A stretch of 64,000 bases of DNA from Arthrobacter mangrovi. Its GTDB lineage: Bacteria; Actinomycetota; Actinomycetes; Actinomycetales; Micrococcaceae. The notes under the pieces are model-generated. The model saw only the letters and a program-made list of their open reading frames with translations, searched no databases and had not been told where the DNA came from. The translations under genes were made by a program, and so were the position numbers. Location of the stretch: contig NZ_BRVS01000004.1 of NCBI RefSeq assembly GCF_026011795.1, positions 310,001 through 374,000 on the forward strand. Reading direction: 5' to 3'. Below, one piece after another: positions 39,344-46,547 of the stretch (position 1 is the first letter of the stretch; each line of letters begins with the position of its first letter).

Positions 39344-39377
39344 GGTCCCCGTCTTCGGACCGGGACCCTTCGTTTTT
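39339..39377 (+). terminator. Terminator after the CocE-type gene
   Basis: An 11-bp stem (39339-39349 with 39362-39372) is followed by five T and lies 75 bases after the stop. The upstream 21-bp tandem repeats can also pair partly with its right arm. Confidence 0.8.
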
Positions 39378-39434
39378 CTCCGGCTTTATACGGCGCTACT
39401 CCGGTTGGACGCGGGTCCGCGGTAGGCTCGCACA

Positions 39435-39815
39435 ATGCGGATCAAAATGTGCAGCATCCATGTGAAAGACCCGGCGGAAGCGTTCAAGTTCTACACCGAG
39501 GTGCTGGGCTTCGAGGAGCTCGTCGCGATGCCCCAGTACTTCCTCTACATCGTGAAGTCGCCCGAGGAGGGGCAGGGGACCGGCCTGCTGCTGGAACCGA
39601 GCGACAATCCGCTCGGCGAGGCGTACATGAAGGGCGTGTACGACGCCGGCATGCCCACCATCGTCTTCGGGGTGCCGGACGTGCAGGCAGAGTATGAGCG
39701 GTTGGTCGCCAGGGGCGTGAAGTTCACCGCCGAGCCGCAGCCGGACCCCTCGGGCATCCTGTCCGCGGTGTTCGACGACGGCTGCGGCAACCTGGTCCAG
39801 CTGCACCAGGACTGA
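39435..39815 (+). CDS. VOC-family (glyoxalase/bleomycin resistance/dioxygenase fold) protein
   Basis: This 126-residue single-domain protein follows the VOC pattern: KMCSIHVKDPAEAFKFYTEVLGF at the N-terminus and VFDDGCGNLVQLHQ at the C-terminus, with a glutamate or histidine set typical of metal-binding members. The substrate is unknown. TAGGCT ends 6 bases before the ATG and no ribosome binding site is visible, a pattern of leaderless transcription. Confidence 0.85.
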   Translation: MRIKMCSIHVKDPAEAFKFYTEVLGFEELVAMPQYFLYIVKSPEEGQGTGLLLEPSDNPLGEAYMKGVYDAGMPTIVFGVPDVQAEYERLVARGVKFTAEPQPDPSGILSAVFDDGCGNLVQLHQD

Positions 39816-39876
39816 CGCGGCCGGCCGGCTCCGCGCCGGCTCCGCGCCGGTTCCGCCGACCTGGCTTCGCGGAGCC

Positions 39877-40260
39877 CTAGCTCGGCCGGATGTCGGTGCG
39901 CTGCTTGAGCCGCTGCTCCTCGGCGCGGACGGCGGCGAAGGACGCGCGCTCGGCGACCAGCCACTGGGGCGGATCCTGCAGCAGCGCGGTGATCTCCGCC
40001 GTCGTTAGCGGATCCGTGATGCCGCCGCGCGCGAGGCCGCCGATGGAGACGTTCAGCTTCCGGGCGACCTCCGGCCGGGGGTGCGGCCCGTTGCGCCGCA
40101 GGTCCTGCAGCCACTGCGGCGGGTTGGCCTGGAGCTGGTCGAATTCCTCGCGCGAGACGGGGTTGTCCTGGAATTCCTGCGGCGCTGCCGGCAGGTAGAT
40201 ACCCAGCTTCTTGGCTGCTGTTGCGGGTTTCATGGTCTGGGACGGTCGCGCGCTTGTCAT
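39877..40260 (-). CDS. DUF5997 family protein
   Basis: This 127-residue soluble protein contains the stretch KPATAAKKLGIYLPAAPQEF near the start and NPPQWLQDLRRNGPHPRPEV in the middle. A segment ITDPLTTAEITALLQDPPQWL echoes the first WL motif, suggesting two related helical units. It matches what I recall of DUF5997, an actinobacterial family encoded divergently from a LysR-like ligand-binding protein, as here. The role is unknown; the small helical, basic character would fit DNA binding, which is inference. Confidence 0.75.
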   Translation of the reverse strand: MTSARPSQTMKPATAAKKLGIYLPAAPQEFQDNPVSREEFDQLQANPPQWLQDLRRNGPHPRPEVARKLNVSIGGLARGGITDPLTTAEITALLQDPPQWLVAERASFAAVRAEEQRLKQRTDIRPS

Positions 40261-40335
40261 GGGACCAGCGTAGCCGCCCTCGGCTAATCTATTGAAGGAC
40301 CGGGCCCCCGATGGGCGCGCAGCCGAGAGGAACGC

Positions 40336-41130
40336 ATGGACACGGACACCCCCGGGCAGCGGACACTGACCATCGGCTTGGTCCCCGGTGTCATTCCGGA
40401 CAAGTGGACCCGCCGCTGGGCGGAGCGCATGCCGGACGTCCCCCTGCGCGTGCTGGCCTGCGGCGAGGACGAGCAGCTGCAGGTCCTGCGCGACGGCCGG
40501 GCGGACATGTGCTTCATCCGGCAGGCTGCGGACGCCGAGCCGCCCGCGGGCCGCGAGGAACTGAGCCTGATCCCGCTGTACACCGAGCGGCCGGTGGTGG
40601 TGGCGCCGAAGGAACACGAGCTTGAGCTCTATGACGAGGAGGTCCCGGCCGCCGAGCTGGCCGCGTTCACGGTGCTGGATCCGGCGGAGATGGGCGGAGC
40701 CAGGACGGGGGTGGAAGTGGTGGCTTCCGGGGCCGGAGTCATGGTCCTGCCGATGGCGGTGGCCCGGCACTACAGCCGCAAGGACGTCATCAGCCGGATC
40801 GTTGCCGGCTACCCGGAAACGAAGGTCGGCCTCGCCTGGCTCACCGAGCGGACCGACGACGTCATCGAGGAATTCATCGGGGTGGTGCGCGGACGCACGG
40901 CCAACAGCTCGCGCCAGCCGTCCGTGCGCCGCGAGGCCGAGGCGAAGAAGGACTCCCGGGGCCGGAAGGGAGCCGGAGCGGCCGGCGGGCATGGCGGCAC
41001 GGCGGGCGCCAAGGGCGGCACCAGGGGTACCCCCAAGAGCGGCGGCAAGGGCGGCCAGGGGGCGAAGGGCAAAAGCCCCAAGGGCGGGCAGCCGCCGAAG
41101 GGCCGGCGCCCCAAGCGTCACGGACGGTGA
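40336..41130 (+). CDS. LysR-type substrate-binding domain protein without a DNA-binding domain, basic tail
   Basis: The first 190 or so residues resemble the ligand-binding domain of LysR regulators (LTIGLVPGVIPDKWTRRW, SLIPLYTERPVVVAPKEHEL, VASGAGVMVLPMAVARHY). The usual N-terminal helix-turn-helix is absent: the domain begins at residue 9. From about residue 205 the tail is Gly/Lys/Arg-rich with repeated KGG and PKG units, ending RRPKRHGR, and could bind nucleic acid. GAGAGG precedes the ATG. It is divergent from the DUF5997 gene, which may provide the missing DNA-binding partner; that is inference. Confidence 0.75.
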   Translation: MDTDTPGQRTLTIGLVPGVIPDKWTRRWAERMPDVPLRVLACGEDEQLQVLRDGRADMCFIRQAADAEPPAGREELSLIPLYTERPVVVAPKEHELELYDEEVPAAELAAFTVLDPAEMGGARTGVEVVASGAGVMVLPMAVARHYSRKDVISRIVAGYPETKVGLAWLTERTDDVIEEFIGVVRGRTANSSRQPSVRREAEAKKDSRGRKGAGAAGGHGGTAGAKGGTRGTPKSGGKGGQGAKGKSPKGGQPPKGRRPKRHGR

Positions 41131-41153
41131 CCGGCCGCGGTTAGGCTGGTGCC

Positions 41154-41942
41154 ATGACGCTGCCGCAGAACCCTGACCACCTTGACGATGCCGAGCTGGC
41201 CGCCTGGCTGGTGCGCTCCGCCGCCCGGCTGGCCGCCCGGATGCGCTCCGACGTGACGACGTTCGAGGAGAAGACGAGCATCTCCGACGTGGTGACGGCG
41301 GCGGACATGGCAGCCGAGAAGCTGGTGGTGGACACCCTGCGCCGGGTGCGGCCCCAGGACAGCATCTTCGGCGAGGAGGGGTCCGAGTACACCGGCACGT
41401 CCGGCCGGACCTGGGTGATCGATCCGGTGGACGGAACCTACAACTTCTTCACCGGGGCGACGTACTGGTGCGCTGCACTGGCCCTCAAGGACGACGGCGG
41501 GGTGCAGCTGGGTGCCGTGTACCACCCCGCGGAGGACGCCCTCTGGCTGGGCGGGCAGGACCGTCCGACCACGCGCAACGGGGTCCCGGCGTCAGTCCAG
41601 GCCAGCGCCCCGCTGGACCAGAGCTGCGCCGCCGCCTACCTGCACCACACCTACCTGAGGGACGGGAACGCCGCGGAGCCGTACCTCGCAGCCGTGCTCG
41701 GGGCGGCCACCTACCGCACCTGGGGCTCCGCCTCCTGCGAGCTCGCCGCCACGTCCGCGGGCATCTTCGGGGTCTGGCTGCAGCAGGGGCTGCCGGAATG
41801 GGACTGGCTCCCCGGCAAGGCCCTGGTGGAAGCGGCCGGCGGGGACACCGCCGTCGTGCAGGTCAAGGGATACCGCTGGCACGTGGCCGGCGGGCAGCAG
41901 CAGGTGGCCGACACGGTGCGGCTGCTCCAGTCGCAGGCGTAG
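41154..41942 (+). CDS. Inositol monophosphatase family protein
   Basis: Members dephosphorylate inositol phosphate, histidinol phosphate, fructose bisphosphate or PAP with Mg2+. The metal-binding motifs are GEEGS and WVIDPVDGTYNF, and the C-terminal motif EWDWLPGKALVEAAGG is present in modified form. The 262-residue length is typical. TAGGCT ends 6 bases before the ATG, with no ribosome binding site, suggesting a leaderless message. The exact substrate cannot be told. Confidence 0.88.
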   Translation: MTLPQNPDHLDDAELAAWLVRSAARLAARMRSDVTTFEEKTSISDVVTAADMAAEKLVVDTLRRVRPQDSIFGEEGSEYTGTSGRTWVIDPVDGTYNFFTGATYWCAALALKDDGGVQLGAVYHPAEDALWLGGQDRPTTRNGVPASVQASAPLDQSCAAAYLHHTYLRDGNAAEPYLAAVLGAATYRTWGSASCELAATSAGIFGVWLQQGLPEWDWLPGKALVEAAGGDTAVVQVKGYRWHVAGGQQQVADTVRLLQSQA

Positions 41943-41981
41943 TTCAAGACGTACCAACCGGACGAAAGAGGGCAGGACCGC

Positions 41982-42776
41982 ATGCAGCAGTACGAGACAC
42001 TGAAGATCGAGCGGGCCGAGGCGCTGGCTACCGTCACGCTGGAGCGGCCGGAGGCCATGAATGCGCTGAGCAGCAGGGTGGTGGCCGAGCTGGCCGAGCT
42101 GGTGGAGGAGCTGCGGTCGCCGGAGGCTGCCGGCATCCGCTGCGTGCTGCTCACGGGCTCGGGCGGGAAGGCTTTCGCCGCCGGTGCGGACATCCGCGAA
42201 CTGGCGGACATGACCGGGGAGCAGGCCGCTGGCTACAGCGGCGCGATGCTGGAGGTGACGCGGGCGCTCGAGCAGCTGCCGATGCCGGTGATCGCCTGCG
42301 TCAACGGCTTCGCCCTCGGCGGCGGACTTGAACTGGCGATGGCATGCGACTTCATCTACGCGACGGCGAACGCCAAGTTCGGCCAGCCGGAGGTCAACCT
42401 CGGCCTGATTCCGGGCTTCGGCGGAACGGTCCGCCTGCCGCAGCTGGTGGGTCCGGCCCGGGCCAAGGAGCTGATCTACAGCGGCCGCGCCATCGACGCA
42501 GCGCGCGCCCTCGAAATCGGCCTGGTCAACCAGGTCTTCGACACCCGTGAGGAGATGCTGGAGGCGGCTGCCGCCACCGGTGCGGAAATCGCCGCCAAGT
42601 CGCCGGCAGCCGTTGCCAGCGCCAAGCGGACGGTGGATGCCGTCGCTGCCCTGCCGACCGCCGAAGGCCTGAAGCTGGAGCGCGATGCCTTCGCCGGCGC
42701 CTTCGGGACCGAGGACGCCAGGATCGGCACGCGGGCCTTCCTTGCCAAGGAAAAGCCGGAGTTCACGGGGAAGTAG
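41982..42776 (+). CDS. Enoyl-CoA hydratase/isomerase (crotonase family)
   Basis: This 264-residue crotonase hydrates trans-2-enoyl-CoA in beta-oxidation. The two catalytic glutamates are present with the classical 20-residue spacing: Glu117 in [11 protein letters not shown] and Glu137 in [16 protein letters not shown]. The oxyanion-hole motif AGADIREL is also clear. GAAAGAGGG precedes the ATG. No other fatty-acid genes are adjacent, so its pathway is not defined by context. Confidence 0.9.
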   Translation: MQQYETLKIERAEALATVTLERPEAMNALSSRVVAELAELVEELRSPEAAGIRCVLLTGSGGKAFAAGADIRELADMTGEQAAGYSGAMLEVTRALEQLPMPVIACVNGFALGGGLELAMACDFIYATANAKFGQPEVNLGLIPGFGGTVRLPQLVGPARAKELIYSGRAIDAARALEIGLVNQVFDTREEMLEAAAATGAEIAAKSPAAVASAKRTVDAVAALPTAEGLKLERDAFAGAFGTEDARIGTRAFLAKEKPEFTGK

Positions 42777-42844
42777 CCTGTCCGTCGCCTCTGCTCCATG
42801 ATCGGGCGGGAGTATTGCGATGGACGTAGTGTGATGCATATTAT

Positions 42845-42875
42845 GTTGACGCATCAACTAATGCGCCGCTAAAGT
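42845..42875 (+). promoter_or_regulatory. Promoter with overlapping inverted repeat upstream of yceI
   Basis: TTGACG at 42846-42851 and TAAAGT at 42870-42875 (spacing 18) precede the YceI gene. The -35 lies inside the inverted repeat GTTGA-CGCA-TCAAC at 42845-42858, a likely repressor site. Confidence 0.55.
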
Positions 42876-42928
42876 TATATACGAACGCATGAAAAATGCT
42901 GTCGGATAAGCAACCCTAGGAGGCACTC

Positions 42929-43471
42929 ATGGCCATCGAACTCACCCCCGGAACCTGGAACCTGGACCTGGCCCACAGCGAGGTCGGCTTCACCGTCCGC
43001 CACGCCGGCATCAGCAAGGTACGCGGCCAGTTCACCGAGGCCGAGGGCACCCTCGTGGTCGGCGAGACGCTCGAAGGTTCGTCCGTGCAGGCCGTGGTGA
43101 AGACCGCGTCCTTCGACTCCAACGATGACAACCGCGACGCCCACGTCAAGGGCGCGGACTTCTTCGACGTCGAGCAGTACCCGAACATGACCTTCAAAGC
43201 CAGCGGCGTCGAGGGCACTCCGGAAGAGTTCAAGCTGACCGGCGACCTGACCATCAAGGACACCACCCTGCCCGTGGTCTTCGACGTCGAGTTCGGCGGC
43301 ATGGCCGTGGACCCGTTCGGTGCCACCCGCGCCGGCTTCTCCGCCACCACCCAGATCTCCCGCAAGCAGTTCGGCATCACCTGGAATGCGGCACTGGAGG
43401 CCGGCGGCGTGCTGGTCGGAGACAAGGTCACCATCAACGTCGACGCCGCGTTCGTCCTGCCCTCGAACTAG
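42929..43471 (+). CDS. yceI: YceI family lipocalin-like protein
   Basis: YceI proteins form a beta-barrel that binds long hydrophobic molecules such as isoprenoids. The 180-residue protein has the family pattern TWNLDLAHSEVGFTVRHAGISKVRGQF at the start, an internal DVEQYPNMTFKA and KDTTLPVVFDVEF. No signal peptide is seen, in line with many actinobacterial members that are cytosolic. AGGAGG precedes the ATG. A strong terminator follows. Control through the upstream inverted repeat is inferred. Confidence 0.9.
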   Translation: MAIELTPGTWNLDLAHSEVGFTVRHAGISKVRGQFTEAEGTLVVGETLEGSSVQAVVKTASFDSNDDNRDAHVKGADFFDVEQYPNMTFKASGVEGTPEEFKLTGDLTIKDTTLPVVFDVEFGGMAVDPFGATRAGFSATTQISRKQFGITWNAALEAGGVLVGDKVTINVDAAFVLPSN

Positions 43472-43514
43472 GCCCGCACCCCTCGCGCCAGGCGCGTAGC
43501 GTGCAAGGCAAGTG

Positions 43515-43564
43515 ACGACGGCGGACGGTTCCCTCCCGCAGCGAAGGGAACCGTCCGCCGTCGT
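43515..43564 (+). terminator. Terminator after yceI
   Basis: A perfect 20-bp stem (43515-43534 with 43545-43564) and a 10-base loop are followed by ACTTTAAG. Confidence 0.85.
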
Positions 43565-43677
43565 ACTTTAAGCTGCGGAAACGGCCGGCACCTTCGGATT
43601 CCGTTGCCGGTGCGTGGCTGGTTGCGTACGGTGGGACGAAACGCGAAGCCTGAAAGACAACGAAAGGAAGCCAGGAC

Positions 43678-43929
43678 ATGCGGCACAGGGGCGAAGGCGA
43701 ACCGGACGCGGGCGGCCGCGGCAAGGCGAAGGACGAAAACGGCAGCACGGACTACTACGGCGGAACGGGGGCCGGCGGCTTCCCGCCCGGCGCCAGCGGC
43801 CAGGATGACCTGCCGATCGAGGATCCGGCCGCGAAGTCGGACAAGCCCGACGGCGCCGCACCGGCCCAGGACGTCCCGGGCGGCACCTTGAACGACCCGG
43901 ACAACGAGCCGGAGGTCGGCGGGGCCTGA
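43678..43929 (+). CDS. Small hydrophilic hypothetical protein
   Basis: I do not recognise a family. The 83-residue protein is rich in Gly, Asp, Pro and Glu and predicted disordered. It contains DYYGGTGAGGFPPG followed by DLPIEDPAA, a motif almost repeated in the C-terminal tail of the next gene (DYFGGTAGGGFPPG, then DIPMQDPAA). AAAGGAAG precedes the ATG. The shared motif and the intact ribosome binding site support it being real. Confidence 0.65.
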   Translation: MRHRGEGEPDAGGRGKAKDENGSTDYYGGTGAGGFPPGASGQDDLPIEDPAAKSDKPDGAAPAQDVPGGTLNDPDNEPEVGGA

Positions 43930-44000
43930 GCCGCGGCCGGACCATTGCCGCGCGTGCCGGTGCTGGGTACCGTTGATTTATCGTCAGTGGAGGGATTCCC

Positions 44001-44684
44001 ATGGCACGCATCGAAGAGACCATCGACGTAACGCTCGGCGCGGATGACGCGTACGGCCAGTGGATGCATTTTGAAGCCTTCAGCCTGTTCATGCGCAGTG
44101 TCGAGCGGGTGATCCGCACCGGCGACGGGGCCCACCACTGGGTGGTCAAGATTGCGGGCCGGCGCCGCGAATTCGACACGCGCATTACCTCGGACGATCC
44201 GGGCAAACGCGTGGCCTGGGAGGGGACTGGGGACATGCCGCACAGCGGCGTGATGGTCTTCACTCCCATCGACAACGGGAATACCCGGATGTCCGCGTCG
44301 ATCGACTGGCAGCCCGGGTCCGTGGTGCAGAAGGCCGGCCACCGCATGGGGTCGGACCACCGGGAGGTCCGCAACGAACTCTGGCGCTTCAAAAACTTTG
44401 CCGAGTCCGGCGGCACGCTCACCCACCACGGGGTTCCGGAGCACGGCCTCGGCAGCCACGATTACTTCGGCGGCACCGCCGGCGGCGGCTTCCCGCCGGG
44501 CGTCACGGAACTGCCGGACATTCCCATGCAGGACCCGGCGGCGGCCAAGGACCAGCCGGGCGGTCATGGCGAGATGGGCGAGGCTACCCCGCGCCACCGG
44601 GCCGCGGATGCCGCCCGGGCCCGCGGCGCCGGCTCGGTTCCGGAGGCGGCGGGGGAGCCGGAAGGCGGAGCTACCGGACGCTGA
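44001..44684 (+). CDS. SRPBCC-fold (cyclase/dehydrase-like) protein with disordered C-terminal tail
   Basis: Residues 1-140 follow the polyketide cyclase/dehydrase pattern of the SRPBCC superfamily (ARIEETIDVTLGADDAYGQW, EFDTRITSDDPGKRVAWEG, TRMSASIDWQPG), a cavity that binds lipids or aromatics. The remaining 85 residues are low-complexity and include the DYFGGTAGGGFPPG motif shared with the preceding small protein. GTGGAGGGA precedes the ATG. Its 3' end overlaps the converging pstS gene by 14 bases. Confidence 0.8.
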   Translation: MARIEETIDVTLGADDAYGQWMHFEAFSLFMRSVERVIRTGDGAHHWVVKIAGRRREFDTRITSDDPGKRVAWEGTGDMPHSGVMVFTPIDNGNTRMSASIDWQPGSVVQKAGHRMGSDHREVRNELWRFKNFAESGGTLTHHGVPEHGLGSHDYFGGTAGGGFPPGVTELPDIPMQDPAAAKDQPGGHGEMGEATPRHRAADAARARGAGSVPEAAGEPEGGATGR

Positions 44685-45780
44685 TCCGGTCCACCGTCTC
44701 GATCGCCTGTGCCGAGAGGCGCTCCGACAGGGGCGCGGACTTGGCGGACTCGGCGGCCGCGGCTTGGCCTTCCTGGCTCAACACGTATTTGGCGAAAGTC
44801 TTGGCGAGTTCGACCCTGTGTGCGTCCTCGTAGCTGCTGCAGTACACGTGGTACGAGACGAGCAGGAGCGGGTAGGCTCCCGCCGCCGTCGTGGTCCGGT
44901 TCAGTTCCAGCGCCAGGTCGCCCTCGGGCCGGCCCTCGACGGGCTTCGACTGATCCAGCGCCTTGGCTGCGGCTTCCGCGGTGACCGGCACGTAGTCGTC
45001 GCCGACCTTGAGGTTCACCTTGCCCAGCGGGGGTCCGACGGCGGAGTCGTCGGCGTAGGTCACGGCGCCCTTGGTGCGTGCGACCATGCTGACGACGCCG
45101 GCATTGCCCTGGGCGTTTTCGCCGACGTATTCCGCGGGGAAGGAATCGGAAGGATCGGCGGTCCACGCCTTGGGAGCCACGGCATGCAGGTACTCGGTGA
45201 AGTTCTCGGTGGTGCCCGAGTCGTCGCCGCGGGTGACGGGGGAGACGGGCAGGTCCGGCAGGTCCACGCCGGGGTTCTGGCGGGCGATGGCCGGATCGCT
45301 CCAGGTGGCGATCTCGCCCTTGAAGATCTGCGCGATGGTCGCCGCATCCAGGTTCAGCTCGGTGATGCCGGGAAGGTTGAAGCCGACCGCGATCGGCGAA
45401 ACGTAGGCAGGAACGTTGTAGGCGCCGCCGGGCCCGCAGACGTCTTTGGCGAGTTCCATTTCTTCGTCGTCCAGGTAGGCGTCCGATCCGGCAAAGTCCA
45501 CCGCCCCGGCCAGGAAAGCCGTGCGTCCGGCGCCCGACCCGTCAGGCGAATACTGCATCTGGACCTTGGGGTTCAGCAGGGCGAATTCCGCGCGCCAGGC
45601 GTCCATGGCGGCGTTCTGTGCGGAAGAGCCGGCGCCGGACAGCGTGCCTTCCAGATTGGAGCCATGCTGCGCGGCGGCCTCCTGTTCGGCCCCGAGCGGA
45701 TAGTCGGAGCCGCAGCCCGCGAGCGGCAGTGCGAGCAGGGCGGCGGCGAGGAAGATCGGGCGGATTTTTTTGCGTGCCAT
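44671..45780 (-). CDS. pstS: Phosphate ABC transporter substrate-binding lipoprotein PstS
   Basis: PstS captures phosphate outside the membrane for the PstCAB importer. A lipoprotein signal (MARKKIRPIFLAAALLALPLAGC, Cys23) is followed by the PBP fold with the phosphate-binding loops LSGAGSSAQ, DGSGAGRTAFLAG and TRGDDSGTTENFTEYL. ATG at 45780 is chosen because it gives this signal peptide. No pstC, pstA or pstB is adjacent, so it is an orphan here. TAGGCT lies 7 bases before the ATG on the coding strand. Confidence 0.9.
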   Translation of the reverse strand: MARKKIRPIFLAAALLALPLAGCGSDYPLGAEQEAAAQHGSNLEGTLSGAGSSAQNAAMDAWRAEFALLNPKVQMQYSPDGSGAGRTAFLAGAVDFAGSDAYLDDEEMELAKDVCGPGGAYNVPAYVSPIAVGFNLPGITELNLDAATIAQIFKGEIATWSDPAIARQNPGVDLPDLPVSPVTRGDDSGTTENFTEYLHAVAPKAWTADPSDSFPAEYVGENAQGNAGVVSMVARTKGAVTYADDSAVGPPLGKVNLKVGDDYVPVTAEAAAKALDQSKPVEGRPEGDLALELNRTTTAAGAYPLLLVSYHVYCSSYEDAHRVELAKTFAKYVLSQEGQAAAAESAKSAPLSERLSAQAIETVDRISVR

Positions 45781-45835
45781 CACCTTGAGCCTAGCGTTAA
45801 CAGGCAGTGAACAGGGAGCGAAGTTTGGATGGCGC

Positions 45836-46129
45836 TCAGGGCAGCATGGGGCTGCGCCGCCGGAAGCCCGGGCGGAGTACAACCCGGCGCCGGTCGATCC
45901 GCTCGACGTCTTCCCACGCCACCAGGAATGCGCCGCGGTGCCGCCATCTCAGCAGCTGGGCGAGCGGCCACGGCGCGGTCACCCTGGAACGTTCGTTGCC
46001 CATGAAGGACGTCCCGCTGTGCGGGCTGACGATGAAGCCTTCCAGCCGCGCCTCGGCCAGCGTCCCGGGGAGCGGCGGACGCGACCTAGGATGCGTTTCA
46101 CGGCAGCCACTCCTTCGCCGCTGCGTCAA
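45836..46129 (-). CDS. Hypothetical protein, possibly a truncated PRC-barrel-like protein
   Basis: The 97-residue frame ends GFRRRSPMLP. Its last 70 residues (ARLEGFIVSPHSGTSFMGNE, APWPLAQLLRWRHRGAFLV, WEDVERID) look like a folded, conserved domain, and from memory resemble the C-terminal half of actinobacterial PRC-barrel-like proteins. The first 27 residues are Arg-rich and overlap the neighbouring lipoprotein gene by 32 bases. The expected N-terminal half is not found in any frame, so the gene may be truncated or its start misjudged. Confidence 0.4.
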   Translation of the reverse strand: MTQRRRSGCRETHPRSRPPLPGTLAEARLEGFIVSPHSGTSFMGNERSRVTAPWPLAQLLRWRHRGAFLVAWEDVERIDRRRVVLRPGFRRRSPMLP

Positions 46130-46547
46130 GGCGTGCCGTCAGCCGCCCGGGTTCCGCGGTGACGGCTGCCGTCTGTGCGCCCCGGTCATCCGCTTGGATT
46201 AGGTCCTGGGCCTGGTTCAGCAGGGCGTCGGCGGTAAACGCGAGGTCCCTCGCCGCGGCACGGTCTTCGGCCTCCTTGCGGTTCTTCGGCTCGGCCTCGG
46301 CGATGGTGGTCGCTGCGTCCGTGGTCTCCTTCAGGGCATTCTGCAGGGCCGAGTCCGTCAATCCTTTGATGCTCCGGTCCCGGAGGTGGACGTCGAGGGC
46401 GAGTTCGGCCGTAGCGGCGGCCGAGGACGTCTGCTCCAAGGCCCGGCCCAGCGTGCCATTGACGCCGCCTTCCGTGGTGGCGCAGCCGCCCAGTGCCAGG
46501 GCCGCGGCGAGGGCGGCCGCCGGGGTCACCGCGCTATTTCGCCTCAA
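46098..46547 (-). CDS. Predicted lipoprotein, hypothetical
   Basis: This 149-residue protein has a lipoprotein signal with lipobox LGGC (Cys22), then an all-helical, Ala/Glu-rich domain (ALEQTSSAAATAELALDVHL, IAEAEPKNRKEAEDRAAA). The TTG start at 46547 gives a positively charged n-region; a GTG at 46529 is the alternative and would leave a shorter signal. It overlaps the end of the oxidoreductase gene by 14 bases. No family is recognised. Confidence 0.65.
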   Translation of the reverse strand: MRRNSAVTPAAALAAALALGGCATTEGGVNGTLGRALEQTSSAAATAELALDVHLRDRSIKGLTDSALQNALKETTDAATTIAEAEPKNRKEAEDRAAARDLAFTADALLNQAQDLIQADDRGAQTAAVTAEPGRLTARLDAAAKEWLP

